DNA of 64,000 bases from a virus. The position numbers were made by a program, and so were the translations under genes. Below are positions 41,753 through 49,903 of the stretch, one piece after another. The first letter of the stretch is position 1, and every line of letters starts with the position of its first letter. Location: positions 62,001 through 126,000 of IMG/VR virus record IMGVR_UViG_3300035698_026482; one strand, given 5' to 3'. Under the pieces are notes generated by a model. The model saw only the letters and a program-made list of their open reading frames with translations, searched no databases and was not told the origin of the DNA.

Positions 41753-42634
41753 TTATGCTATCCCCTCTACAACATCAACAATTTGTTGATCAGTCATTGA
41801 ATTAAGTTTTTTATCAGTTAAACGTAACATTTTTTTTCCGTTATGAGCGCACCATTCAATTTGTTGAGCGTCAAGTAATTGTTTGGCGTTTATCGCATAT
41901 GCCTGTGTGCCGGGCTTTGCATTGACTGAGCCGCCTTCGCCGTGCCAATATACACCATCGACCTGAATGTATAACTCGTGATGCTTTATATACATGTCAA
42001 TATCCCATCCGTTCAAGCGTACATGAGTTTCTACATAGCTATCGCCGTACGCCGACCTAAGCACCTGTACAACACGGCGCTCTACCCATGATTCATTAAA
42101 TGTACCATTTTTGCGTTTTGTAGCATGAGACTTTTTTCTAATCGTAGTGCTCTGCATTGGACTATAGACACCATGGCGATGTTGCATAGTCCGATGATAC
42201 TTCTCAGAAACAACAGGATTATCATGAATCGGCGCTGGTGATCCATATTTCTCGATGCGAGTCTCAATCATCTTATCTTTTGTTGCCTTAAGCTTGGTCG
42301 GATGACATCCGTACTTATTATCAAATACCTTCTTAATCTTCTTTTGAACAGTAGTTGATGCAATTGCATGTTCGTGACCATAGCGTTCAAGGTTTGTGGC
42401 TTTCGTTTTTGTGCGAACAGCTGCATTTTGATGCGGATAATCAACGCCATAACGCTCACGACAAGTTATAACGCATTTGACGTGTTTTGCGGCGCCCGTT
42501 TTTTGGGCAACATTTGAACATTTCCGCGAACAAAAATGCAAGTCTTGTGACACAAAATGCACAGAATACTTCTTCATAAACGATTCGCTGCATGAATCGC
42601 ATGTCATTACCGACGTTTTTTTCGGTCTGGACAT
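41753..42634 (-). CDS. Homing endonuclease with Zn motif, YG-repeats and Vsr-like nuclease
   Basis: 293 residues from ATG 42634 (MSRPKKTSVMTCDSCSESF). A longer start at 42676 lacks a good Shine-Dalgarno and only adds 14 residues that cross a hairpin. Zinc motif CDSC...FCSRKC at about 12-38. Four tandem repeats of about 24-30 residues follow, each with the pattern (R/K)YG plus polar helix: ERYGVDYPHQN, ERYGHEHAI, NKYGCHPTK, EKYGSPAPI, HRHGVYSPM. The C-terminal nuclease has NESWVERRVVQVL, GWDIDMYIKHHELYIQVDGVYWHGEGG and KKMLRLTD, resembling Vsr/PD-(D/E)xK cores. Its stop abuts the next gene's GTG. Confidence 0.82.
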   Translation of the reverse strand: MSRPKKTSVMTCDSCSESFMKKYSVHFVSQDLHFCSRKCSNVAQKTGAAKHVKCVITCRERYGVDYPHQNAAVRTKTKATNLERYGHEHAIASTTVQKKIKKVFDNKYGCHPTKLKATKDKMIETRIEKYGSPAPIHDNPVVSEKYHRTMQHRHGVYSPMQSTTIRKKSHATKRKNGTFNESWVERRVVQVLRSAYGDSYVETHVRLNGWDIDMYIKHHELYIQVDGVYWHGEGGSVNAKPGTQAYAINAKQLLDAQQIEWCAHNGKKMLRLTDKKLNSMTDQQIVDVVEGIA

Positions 42635-42635
42635 T

Positions 42636-42653
42636 CCCCAGCGCTCGCTGGGG
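42636..42653 (-). promoter_or_regulatory. Hairpin one base upstream of the HEG start codon
   Basis: Arms CCCCAGC and GCTGGGG (7 bp, GC-rich) with a 4-base loop end one base before the ATG at 42634. The only G-rich sequence that could act as Shine-Dalgarno is in the 3' arm, so folding would block initiation. No T-run follows. Confidence 0.5.
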
Positions 42654-42689
42654 CTTATTAGAGTTTTAGTGTACATATCAATTTATCTT

Positions 42690-43403
42690 TTAGCCCGTCT
42701 TCGAAATCTGAACTTCAAATTCTTTTACAGCGCCCGATTGCGCACCGGAAACCTTGACAAACGTCTTTATAAGGTTCTTGTTTGCTTTTTGGCCAAAAAT
42801 TGTAAATTGAGCATCTGTAATCGCCCTGACCTGTAGCGTGAATGTTAACTGTGATCCACCGAGTGTTGTTTCACCTGCGTCACGACTAAGAAGGAACGTT
42901 GCCCTACGCTGGAAATCAATGTCGTCGGCGACTTGGCCTGCAACTTCAAGAAACTGACTATCAAGAGTAATGATAAAGATCTGATCACGTAACTCAGGAT
43001 CAATTTCATCTTCGTCTTGAATTGTCTGTGCAAGTTGTAGACGACGTGCCGTATTGGTCACACGACTCATGGAGACAACAGCGGCAGTTGAATCTAGACC
43101 TTCACCTGTTAGTTGTACACGAGGCAGGCGTATTAGGTTTGGATTTGAAACACTAATAGCACGATACTTGAGCGCAAGGTTGCCATTCGTTTGGGCCTCG
43201 AAGATAGGCGTATTCTTCTCAATCTTCTCCTTGCCAAGCGTCCGCCCGAATTGTCTAATGATGTTATAATTGACCTCATCGTCAGCGGCTGCAAATTTGA
43301 CAATGTCAAAGCTGCCATCGTTACGGGCAAGGAATTGTCTGCCCGTGTCCGTCAGGACGCAGTCGAGGATGATATTATTGGTGGAATGCTGTAGAAAACC
43401 CAT
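42690..43403 (-). CDS. Virion structural protein (tail/baseplate), family shared with 52473-53396
   Basis: 237 residues. The N-terminus ILDCVLTDTGRQFLARNDGSFDIVKFAAADDEVNY (about 11-45) matches the N-terminal pattern of the 52473-53396 protein (IFDTIVTNEGRRQMARGKMRIKFATFTDQDAFYEYD). The rest is beta-rich (IFIITLDSQFLEVAG, SQLTFTLQVRAITDAQFTIFG), ending VSGAQSGAVKEFEVQISKTG. Proteins with this 'LTxxGRxxLA' N-terminus occur in structural clusters of T4-like phages. Role in the tail is unknown. Confidence 0.7.
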   Translation of the reverse strand: MGFLQHSTNNIILDCVLTDTGRQFLARNDGSFDIVKFAAADDEVNYNIIRQFGRTLGKEKIEKNTPIFEAQTNGNLALKYRAISVSNPNLIRLPRVQLTGEGLDSTAAVVSMSRVTNTARRLQLAQTIQDEDEIDPELRDQIFIITLDSQFLEVAGQVADDIDFQRRATFLLSRDAGETTLGGSQLTFTLQVRAITDAQFTIFGQKANKNLIKTFVKVSGAQSGAVKEFEVQISKTG

Positions 43404-43496
43404 GATGTGATATCTTTATATCTTGGTAGCTTGCTTGTTGATCGTCAACGACGTGTGGTATGTGGTTCATGATTGGGTAGATTGACTATGATTGAA

Positions 43497-43742
43497 CTAG
43501 TCGCCGACGTTAGAAGGACCTATCCATTCAATCCATTCCCAGGCCTTGAGTTTAACTTCTTCATCCGTTGTATCCCAATCCGTTCCTATATGTGCTACGC
43601 TACCGTCGGTGTATAAAAGACCAATTTCAGGCTGTTCGCTTGGGCGATAACGAATCCACCAATAGCCAGATTTCCTTGATTCGCTTCGATTCTCGAGCTC
43701 CTCGCGAATAATCTTGCGTAGTTTTTTTATTACGGATGACAT
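43497..43742 (-). CDS. Small protein with LRKIIREE N-terminus
   Basis: 81 residues, MSSVIKKLRKIIREELENRS, then an aromatic body (GYWWIRYRPSEQPEIGLLYTDG, KLKAWEWIEWIGPS). The N-terminal helix is the clearest example here of the LRxII(R/K)EE motif. It sits alone between two large structural genes, 15 bases after one and 93 before the next. Unknown function; the N-terminus may target the prohead or mediate protein binding. Confidence 0.65.
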   Translation of the reverse strand: MSSVIKKLRKIIREELENRSESRKSGYWWIRYRPSEQPEIGLLYTDGSVAHIGTDWDTTDEEVKLKAWEWIEWIGPSNVGD

Positions 43743-43757
43743 CTTGTTCGATAAATA

Positions 43758-45668
43758 TCAACCCCCACCGGAACCCTTCTTTTTAGTCTTCGTTGTGGGA
43801 ACTGACTTTCCTTCTGCAGGCGGCGCCTTTCGTCTGTCCTTCAGGACTATATCAAGGACGGCAGGTTGCTGTAAATCGGTATTCATGAGTTGTAGACGAT
43901 ATGATCCGCCAGTCTTATCTGTTGACAATAGATTAAGCTTACGTTGTCGACGATCGAATATTTCCAGAAATTCTGGGTCAAAATATACTGCCATTTGCGA
44001 GTGACGTGAATCTTTTATCACATCGACGATTACGTCGTCTTGTGTAACAAACATATTTGGGTATGGTTTTGGTGCGCCTGCTGACGAAACAATCCGACGA
44101 ATGATACTGTTTTTAGCAGAGTCAAATGATGCCTCAATTTGCGTTGAATAATTTGAAACAAGTCCATGTGCATCAACACAACTAACAGCGTAGATAAATT
44201 TCGATGTCCGATTAAAATCTAAGTCAATATACATCGTTTTTGCAGATTTATGCGTTTCAATCAGTGATGGTGCTGGTGTTTCACCTGATTCAATACGCAC
44301 TAAGCTATTATTGAAATCATATTCACGTAGCAATTGAAACGGCTCGTATATTGAGCTTCTTCGGAATACTTGGAACTTCTTAATATCACGTTGTCTATTG
44401 ACTGGGAATGCCCATGTAATACGGGCTGCTTTTGCCTTACGATCCCAGCCAACCTGGAAGTCAGCTGGTGGTGGTGGGGGTACGTTTTCCACACAATCGA
44501 TAACGATTCGCTGACCAGGCTTTGACGAAATAAGCATTGTTGCAGCAACTAATTCATCTTGTCCTTCGACTGTCGCAACAAATTCAACTTCGGCGACGGC
44601 ACGAATTGTATACGAATATCTTTTTCCATAAGCGATATCAGTATCAAACGCACGACTTGTAAGTGGATTTTCAATAATAATCGGATCACGTGTGATCATA
44701 CGACCATCCTCTATAATCTCAGATTTATCAATGATATATCCTGCAATTTTTTTACGAGTATTGAATGACGATACGTTAACACTTCGTGTTTTTACTGGAT
44801 CACCGAATGTTTCATATTCCGCAGTATCGATTGACCCTGCATCAAATTCAGAAACAGCGGATGCTTGTTGAGCTTCCGCGTCTGAAAGTATTGGAGCAAC
44901 TTCATCTATAAAAAGACTGAAGGGGTCTGCACCAATTGATTTAAGAGTTGTACCGATAAATTTGGAGTTGATTTGTACATCCAATCCGACGTCCTTTACT
45001 CGTTCAAATCGCCGTTCAATTTTTTCAGCTTGCATTCCTTCATCAATAAATCTAGCATTTAACTGCTTTAGATTATTCAATGATTCAATAACAAATTTGG
45101 CATCATCTTCACCTTGCCCCACTGATAACAATTTTGCGGCGTCGAATAAGCTAATATTGGGCTTCCCTAATACTCGATTGATCTTTCGTTCGGTCGCTCG
45201 AAACGCATGTTTTAGCTGACGATTATGATTGCTAACCTGGCGAGCCATTGCACCCGATGCGATTAAGAACAGTTTTTCATCAAGCCCATCGTCTTGAAAT
45301 CTTACGCCCGTAAACGAAGTGTTCGTAAGCTCATTTTCGATTTTAATTTTATCAAAGTTTTGCTCAATCGAAGTATCAATCTGGTCGGCAGGGTCGAACT
45401 CGGGCGCCCTGAACATGTTATTATGAAAACCTCCCGCGTTGAGTTTCACAGTAACATAATCAAACTGAATAAACCGAGGGGCTGCTCGTTCAAGTTTTCT
45501 AACAATATCCGTATCTGTCTGATCGAGTTCTTCGCCTACGTCATTGACGCTTTCATCTGGCGAAAAAAAGTTGTAAACAAATTTGCCGCGAAATCCGGGA
45601 ACTTCTGGTACATCTGCAAATGTAACCGGTGACGACGGAAATGATTTATCTAATGAAGCGCGGCCCAT
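43758..45668 (-). CDS. Virion structural protein with FN3-like domain
   Basis: 636 residues. N-terminal helices (about 90-260) include repeated amphipathic segments (QVSNHNRQLKHAFRATERKINRVLG). A beta region at about 270-390 includes GKRYSYTIRAVAEVEFVATVEG. A proline hinge (VPPPPPADF) opens a fibronectin-III-like domain at about 395-495: ARITWAFPVNRQRDIKKFQVFRRS and FIYAVSCVDAHGLVSNYS. The C-terminus is basic, ending KTKKKGSGGG. The ATG overlaps the stop of the upstream 1411-residue gene. Probably tail or baseplate. Confidence 0.68.
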   Translation of the reverse strand: MGRASLDKSFPSSPVTFADVPEVPGFRGKFVYNFFSPDESVNDVGEELDQTDTDIVRKLERAAPRFIQFDYVTVKLNAGGFHNNMFRAPEFDPADQIDTSIEQNFDKIKIENELTNTSFTGVRFQDDGLDEKLFLIASGAMARQVSNHNRQLKHAFRATERKINRVLGKPNISLFDAAKLLSVGQGEDDAKFVIESLNNLKQLNARFIDEGMQAEKIERRFERVKDVGLDVQINSKFIGTTLKSIGADPFSLFIDEVAPILSDAEAQQASAVSEFDAGSIDTAEYETFGDPVKTRSVNVSSFNTRKKIAGYIIDKSEIIEDGRMITRDPIIIENPLTSRAFDTDIAYGKRYSYTIRAVAEVEFVATVEGQDELVAATMLISSKPGQRIVIDCVENVPPPPPADFQVGWDRKAKAARITWAFPVNRQRDIKKFQVFRRSSIYEPFQLLREYDFNNSLVRIESGETPAPSLIETHKSAKTMYIDLDFNRTSKFIYAVSCVDAHGLVSNYSTQIEASFDSAKNSIIRRIVSSAGAPKPYPNMFVTQDDVIVDVIKDSRHSQMAVYFDPEFLEIFDRRQRKLNLLSTDKTGGSYRLQLMNTDLQQPAVLDIVLKDRRKAPPAEGKSVPTTKTKKKGSGGG

Positions 45669-48600
45669 TATTTGTTACCTAGCTGAGTAATTTTTGGTGC
45701 AAATTTTAAGCGTGGTCGAACAGATGATTGTCCCGGTCGAGCGGATCTTTGATTCGTAACTGCACGAGGATTTGCACGACGAGCCCGAGACAATTTAATT
45801 GCGCGATCACGGGATGACGCGGGCGGTTCGTATCTTGATATGACGGTAAAATATTGTTCAATTGTTACATCACGCTCGACAGGAGGGCGTCTGACCAGTG
45901 TCTTAGTTTCGCCCGTTGTGGCGTTTCTGGTTTCAATAATACGGTCTTCAGCCCGGAGACGTCTTAGCGCATATCGACCCGATGCAGTTTCATTTGTTTT
46001 CTCGACGTCGATTTCGAATGAAAACGGGTCGACGACAACATTAAAAATTCGTTCAAAAAGCTTTGGTGACGTAATTGCGCGACGCTGGCGCTCGCCACCC
46101 GTCATAATGCTTCTCGAGCTTGCTAGCTTCGCTAAGTCAGTAAGATCATTTGTGACCAACACATTGCCACCGTCAATGTCTGATTTATCAATAATGAGCT
46201 GTTGCTCAAGAATTCCGGGCGTAAATTCACCGTCTTCGATGTTTTGTAATAGCTCATCAAATTCTAAAAAGCGCTCCCGCAGATCGGCAAGCGTAAGATC
46301 ATGAGAGCCTTTTTCTACAAGACGCTCGGCAATGCGCGAAAAAATTGCGCCTGAGTTTGGGTCATCTTGCGACGATATTGCATCAGGCTCGAGCAGGAAT
46401 GAACTTTCTCTAACATCCATGCCTGTGAGCATCCTCAAATATACACCCAACAAATAACTTGAAGTATGATTCTCCGTCATGCTTTCACGATCAGTTTTTG
46501 ACATAAAAGAATAACGGTCGTCTTTTAGTACATCAGCCCCTAATTGACCCCGAATATCACGCAAACTAAATGACGAAAGATCAATAAACTTTGTTAGCTT
46601 AGATATTGTCGATTGATAATTTAGCGGACGCGTTGCCCCTCTGCGCTTTGTATCACGAAACGAGAATGACGATACAAAACGTGACATTTCAAAAACGAAT
46701 TTCTGGGGCTTGAATGTGATATCTTCCTCAATCACGTCCTTTTTATATACGTCAATGGATATCATATCAAGCTCACGATCATTAAGACTGTCCTGGAAGT
46801 CAAGTTCATCAAAGCGATCAGAATCCTCCAACCTGTCTGTAAAACCAGACGGCACACCAATTGTTAGAATTTTTGAAACCTTACCATCAGATCCTCTAAA
46901 GCGAGGGTCGCTGAGCATGCTCCACAACGCATTTTGAACTGGGCGGGAAACATGTGAATCGTCGGCGAACGGTGAACTTACTGTTTTGTCGCCACTTTCC
47001 TTATCCAGCTGCGGATCGAATACAACTTTATCGTTCTTAAAGCGGGCTGGCGAAAATTTTGCGTTGGCGGCAGTAATATCATATAATTGTATCAATGACA
47101 ATGCAGCCTGTTGTTTTGATAGTAACAGACGACGTGCTTCTTTTTCTCGCTTGTCCGATAAAATTCGCAATGCCTCAGGCAACAATTTTGCTTTCTTAAT
47201 GCCGGTATTTTTTTTAACCCTCTTTGACGGCAAGCGCTTACGCGTACGTGCCTGTCCACGGCTGCGCGTTGATTTTTCTGGTCTTACTTTAAACGCGTTA
47301 AATATTGATTTAGGCTGTTTATCTTCAACGCCTAACGTTTGTGCTGCGCTATCAACTGCTTCGTCCAAATCAACAACAAGCGCTCTTAACGTAGCTGTCA
47401 TCGATTCAATAACGTGTCGATCTTCTTGCAAGCTTTTTTTGATGCCGCCGATCTCTGTTTTCAGTTCCTCCAAAATACCGTCGTTAGCGCTATTTCCTGA
47501 TGAGAGTGCGCCTAGTGAACTCCCTATTTGTTTATTTGCATTTTGTGGCTTCAAAAACTTTATTGCCTTAAATGACTTAAACTTTGTGCCTAGAAGGGGA
47601 TTTTTTGTATTAACGGCCTCTATGAATGTTTTCGCCAATGAACGATCAAGCTGAATTTTAACTTGATTGTTGGACGATAGGCTACCAAATGACGAGAAGC
47701 CGTACGATCCAAGCGTAGACGCGAACAACTCAAATCCCATGAGTAATCTTGTGCTTGAACTAATCGAAAGATATCGTGATCTACCTGTTCTATCAGGTCG
47801 AAGATGGCCTTGCGTTTTATTACCTGCAAGGTCCTCTGTTTCATCTATGAACCTGGCTATAATAAGCATGATATCTCGAAAATCTTCGCTAAAATCTTCG
47901 CTTGTAGTGGGTCTATTAAAGTTTATAGAAGTTTTTCTTGCTGCAATCGACGGGCGGCCGAGCGGAGATTTTGCTTGTTTGGCGCTATTCGACGCCATTA
48001 TTGATAAAGAAGATACACGCGTTTGTCCTGCAAGGACAATATTGCCAATCTTTCCTCTACGTGATAATAGCTCAAACGTCCTATCAACGATCAAGCGTTG
48101 TACATGTTTGTAAGCTGCACCAAGTACACGCGTTGTGCGTATCGGTAGTGGTCCAATATTTTCTGCTTCTGTAAAATTAAATTCGTTTGCCTGCGGAGAT
48201 GTTTCTAGAAATACATCCAGTGTTGCGTTATTTAACGCAGGTAAATCGTTATAGATCGCAACTTCATTATTGATTATCTCATCAACAATTTCAATGGTCT
48301 CAGCGTCTTCTGATCCTAGTTTGTCATTCCAAACTACAGACATGAACATCAATTGGAACAATAAGCGTCTCAATCTGCGATCTGTTTGTGCAAGCTCAAA
48401 CACGCCGATTATAAATGCGTAATTACGCATTTTGCCGTCTGTCTTATCAAGACGTTCCAAAATCAAGTTCGTTGATTTTAGCATTCGATTAAAAACAACA
48501 TCGGCACGAACCGCTGCAACTTGCGACCCCCACGCCTTTTTAGATGCGGGTGAAGAGGTTCTTGCCGCTATATCAAGTATGTCAAGCGCAGGCAATAACT

Positions 48601-49903
48601 TTGCCTTAAAATTACGATTGTAATCAATAAGCTTAGAAATATCGAATGAATCTTCACGGCCTACTAGGCCATCGAAAAAATAATCGCTTCCTGGCGCAAA
48701 CCTTCGACCACGCGAATCAATGATATAACGCTTTTCGAAGGGTAGTATTATATCAGTGCCTGTTGACGTTGAATCTTCGATTCTAAAGACGTTCAGAATA
48801 CTATTATCTTGATCAGGCTCATCCAAAATTGATTCGCCGGGTGTGCCAACAAGCTCTGCGATCGGATCGCCTGCATCTACATCAATATTCAATCGACGCA
48901 GTTTGCCCTGTACATCTCGTTTCGATAGCGCGCCAGAAATGCTTAAAAGACGAGCAGTTGTAACTGACAAGAGCTTTACTCGATCTTCACGATTTGACGG
49001 CAATGCACGCATGAATCTAGAAAACGTCTTACGATCGAAAGCATTAAGCGTTTTATTTTCACGAGAGAAATCTGCGATATCAAAAGTAAATTTGCCGTCA
49101 GTTAGTGTTGGTGTTCTATCGTATTTAAGCGAATCTAAATCATCAACCCTGTCGGCATCGACTAATCCAAAAAGACCCGGCGTGTAGCGACGTGTGGCAT
49201 TCGTTAGATCGAACACCATTTGGCCTAAAATTTTCGTATTTGAAAAATGCTTATAACCATCAGATGAAAAACCTAGATGTTCAACGAACAGTTCTTGTAT
49301 ATCAAGGACATGAGAAGTTCGGAACCCGAGTAGCCTGTCAGCTTTCATTCGTAATTGTTTACGATTACCGTAAACGTTAAATTGACGAAGAACCTTATCT
49401 AGGGCACGGTATGTATCAACCATGAATTGAGTATCAACGTTTGCCTGTTCGAGATGATCAAGATATTCGCGTTCTAACGTTCCCAATAATCCAGCAAGCT
49501 CTTCGTCGGCGTGTAGCTGCTTAATAAACGCGTTGATATTGTTTAAACGCAAATTGCGTGTGCACATCTGTAAGTCAAGCATTTCGCCGGAAGGGGCCAA
49601 TATCCCACCGCGCTCGCCGCTATACGCGGGTGAAAAACGTGTAGCTGCAATTATTTCGGGCCTAAAAACGCTAATGCCTTTTTCTGCAAGAATTTTCGCC
49701 CTGCGCATACGAAGTGCTGATAGCTTTAGTTTGTCACCGAAGCGAATTAGTTTACTTGCATTAAAACGCGGCTTTGAAAGACTTAACGGCTTGGCCTTTA
49801 AAATCAACGGGTCAGCCGCTTGGCTAGTAGAAGGCTTCTTTGGTTGAACCGTTAAGCCACCAACGTTTATTGTGCCCTGTTTAAGTTTTAATCCTGTAGG
49901 CAT
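45668..49903 (-). CDS. Very large unknown virion-cluster protein
   Basis: 1411 residues from ATG 49903 (MPTGLKLKQGTINVGGL), which shares one base with the upstream stop (TAATG). The sequence is mixed helical and very rich in Arg, Ser and Asp, with a basic linker at about 870-905 (STRSRGQARTRKRLPSKRVKK) and a basic C-terminal tail (RARRANPRAVTNQRSARPGQ). A helical segment near 810-860 (LKTEIGGIKKSLQEDRHVIESMTATL) may be coiled coil. No enzyme motif or membrane helix stands out. The length could suit a tape measure, but the composition is not the usual long uniform helix; a baseplate hub or wedge component is equally possible. Confidence 0.65.
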   Translation of the reverse strand: MPTGLKLKQGTINVGGLTVQPKKPSTSQAADPLILKAKPLSLSKPRFNASKLIRFGDKLKLSALRMRRAKILAEKGISVFRPEIIAATRFSPAYSGERGGILAPSGEMLDLQMCTRNLRLNNINAFIKQLHADEELAGLLGTLEREYLDHLEQANVDTQFMVDTYRALDKVLRQFNVYGNRKQLRMKADRLLGFRTSHVLDIQELFVEHLGFSSDGYKHFSNTKILGQMVFDLTNATRRYTPGLFGLVDADRVDDLDSLKYDRTPTLTDGKFTFDIADFSRENKTLNAFDRKTFSRFMRALPSNREDRVKLLSVTTARLLSISGALSKRDVQGKLRRLNIDVDAGDPIAELVGTPGESILDEPDQDNSILNVFRIEDSTSTGTDIILPFEKRYIIDSRGRRFAPGSDYFFDGLVGREDSFDISKLIDYNRNFKAKLLPALDILDIAARTSSPASKKAWGSQVAAVRADVVFNRMLKSTNLILERLDKTDGKMRNYAFIIGVFELAQTDRRLRRLLFQLMFMSVVWNDKLGSEDAETIEIVDEIINNEVAIYNDLPALNNATLDVFLETSPQANEFNFTEAENIGPLPIRTTRVLGAAYKHVQRLIVDRTFELLSRRGKIGNIVLAGQTRVSSLSIMASNSAKQAKSPLGRPSIAARKTSINFNRPTTSEDFSEDFRDIMLIIARFIDETEDLAGNKTQGHLRPDRTGRSRYLSISSSTRLLMGFELFASTLGSYGFSSFGSLSSNNQVKIQLDRSLAKTFIEAVNTKNPLLGTKFKSFKAIKFLKPQNANKQIGSSLGALSSGNSANDGILEELKTEIGGIKKSLQEDRHVIESMTATLRALVVDLDEAVDSAAQTLGVEDKQPKSIFNAFKVRPEKSTRSRGQARTRKRLPSKRVKKNTGIKKAKLLPEALRILSDKREKEARRLLLSKQQAALSLIQLYDITAANAKFSPARFKNDKVVFDPQLDKESGDKTVSSPFADDSHVSRPVQNALWSMLSDPRFRGSDGKVSKILTIGVPSGFTDRLEDSDRFDELDFQDSLNDRELDMISIDVYKKDVIEEDITFKPQKFVFEMSRFVSSFSFRDTKRRGATRPLNYQSTISKLTKFIDLSSFSLRDIRGQLGADVLKDDRYSFMSKTDRESMTENHTSSYLLGVYLRMLTGMDVRESSFLLEPDAISSQDDPNSGAIFSRIAERLVEKGSHDLTLADLRERFLEFDELLQNIEDGEFTPGILEQQLIIDKSDIDGGNVLVTNDLTDLAKLASSRSIMTGGERQRRAITSPKLFERIFNVVVDPFSFEIDVEKTNETASGRYALRRLRAEDRIIETRNATTGETKTLVRRPPVERDVTIEQYFTVISRYEPPASSRDRAIKLSRARRANPRAVTNQRSARPGQSSVRPRLKFAPKITQLGNK

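Noticed and set aside
43413-43420. T4-like late promoter (TATAAAGA on the minus strand)
   Set aside because: It differs from TATAAATA, and transcription would begin at about the start codon. Single near-matches are expected by chance.
46986-47654. 222-codon open frame on the plus strand, plus many similar plus-strand frames (for example 47667-48113, 34457-35023)
   Set aside because: They lie antisense to well-supported minus-strand genes, have Ser/Arg-rich shadow composition and no ribosome-binding or domain support.
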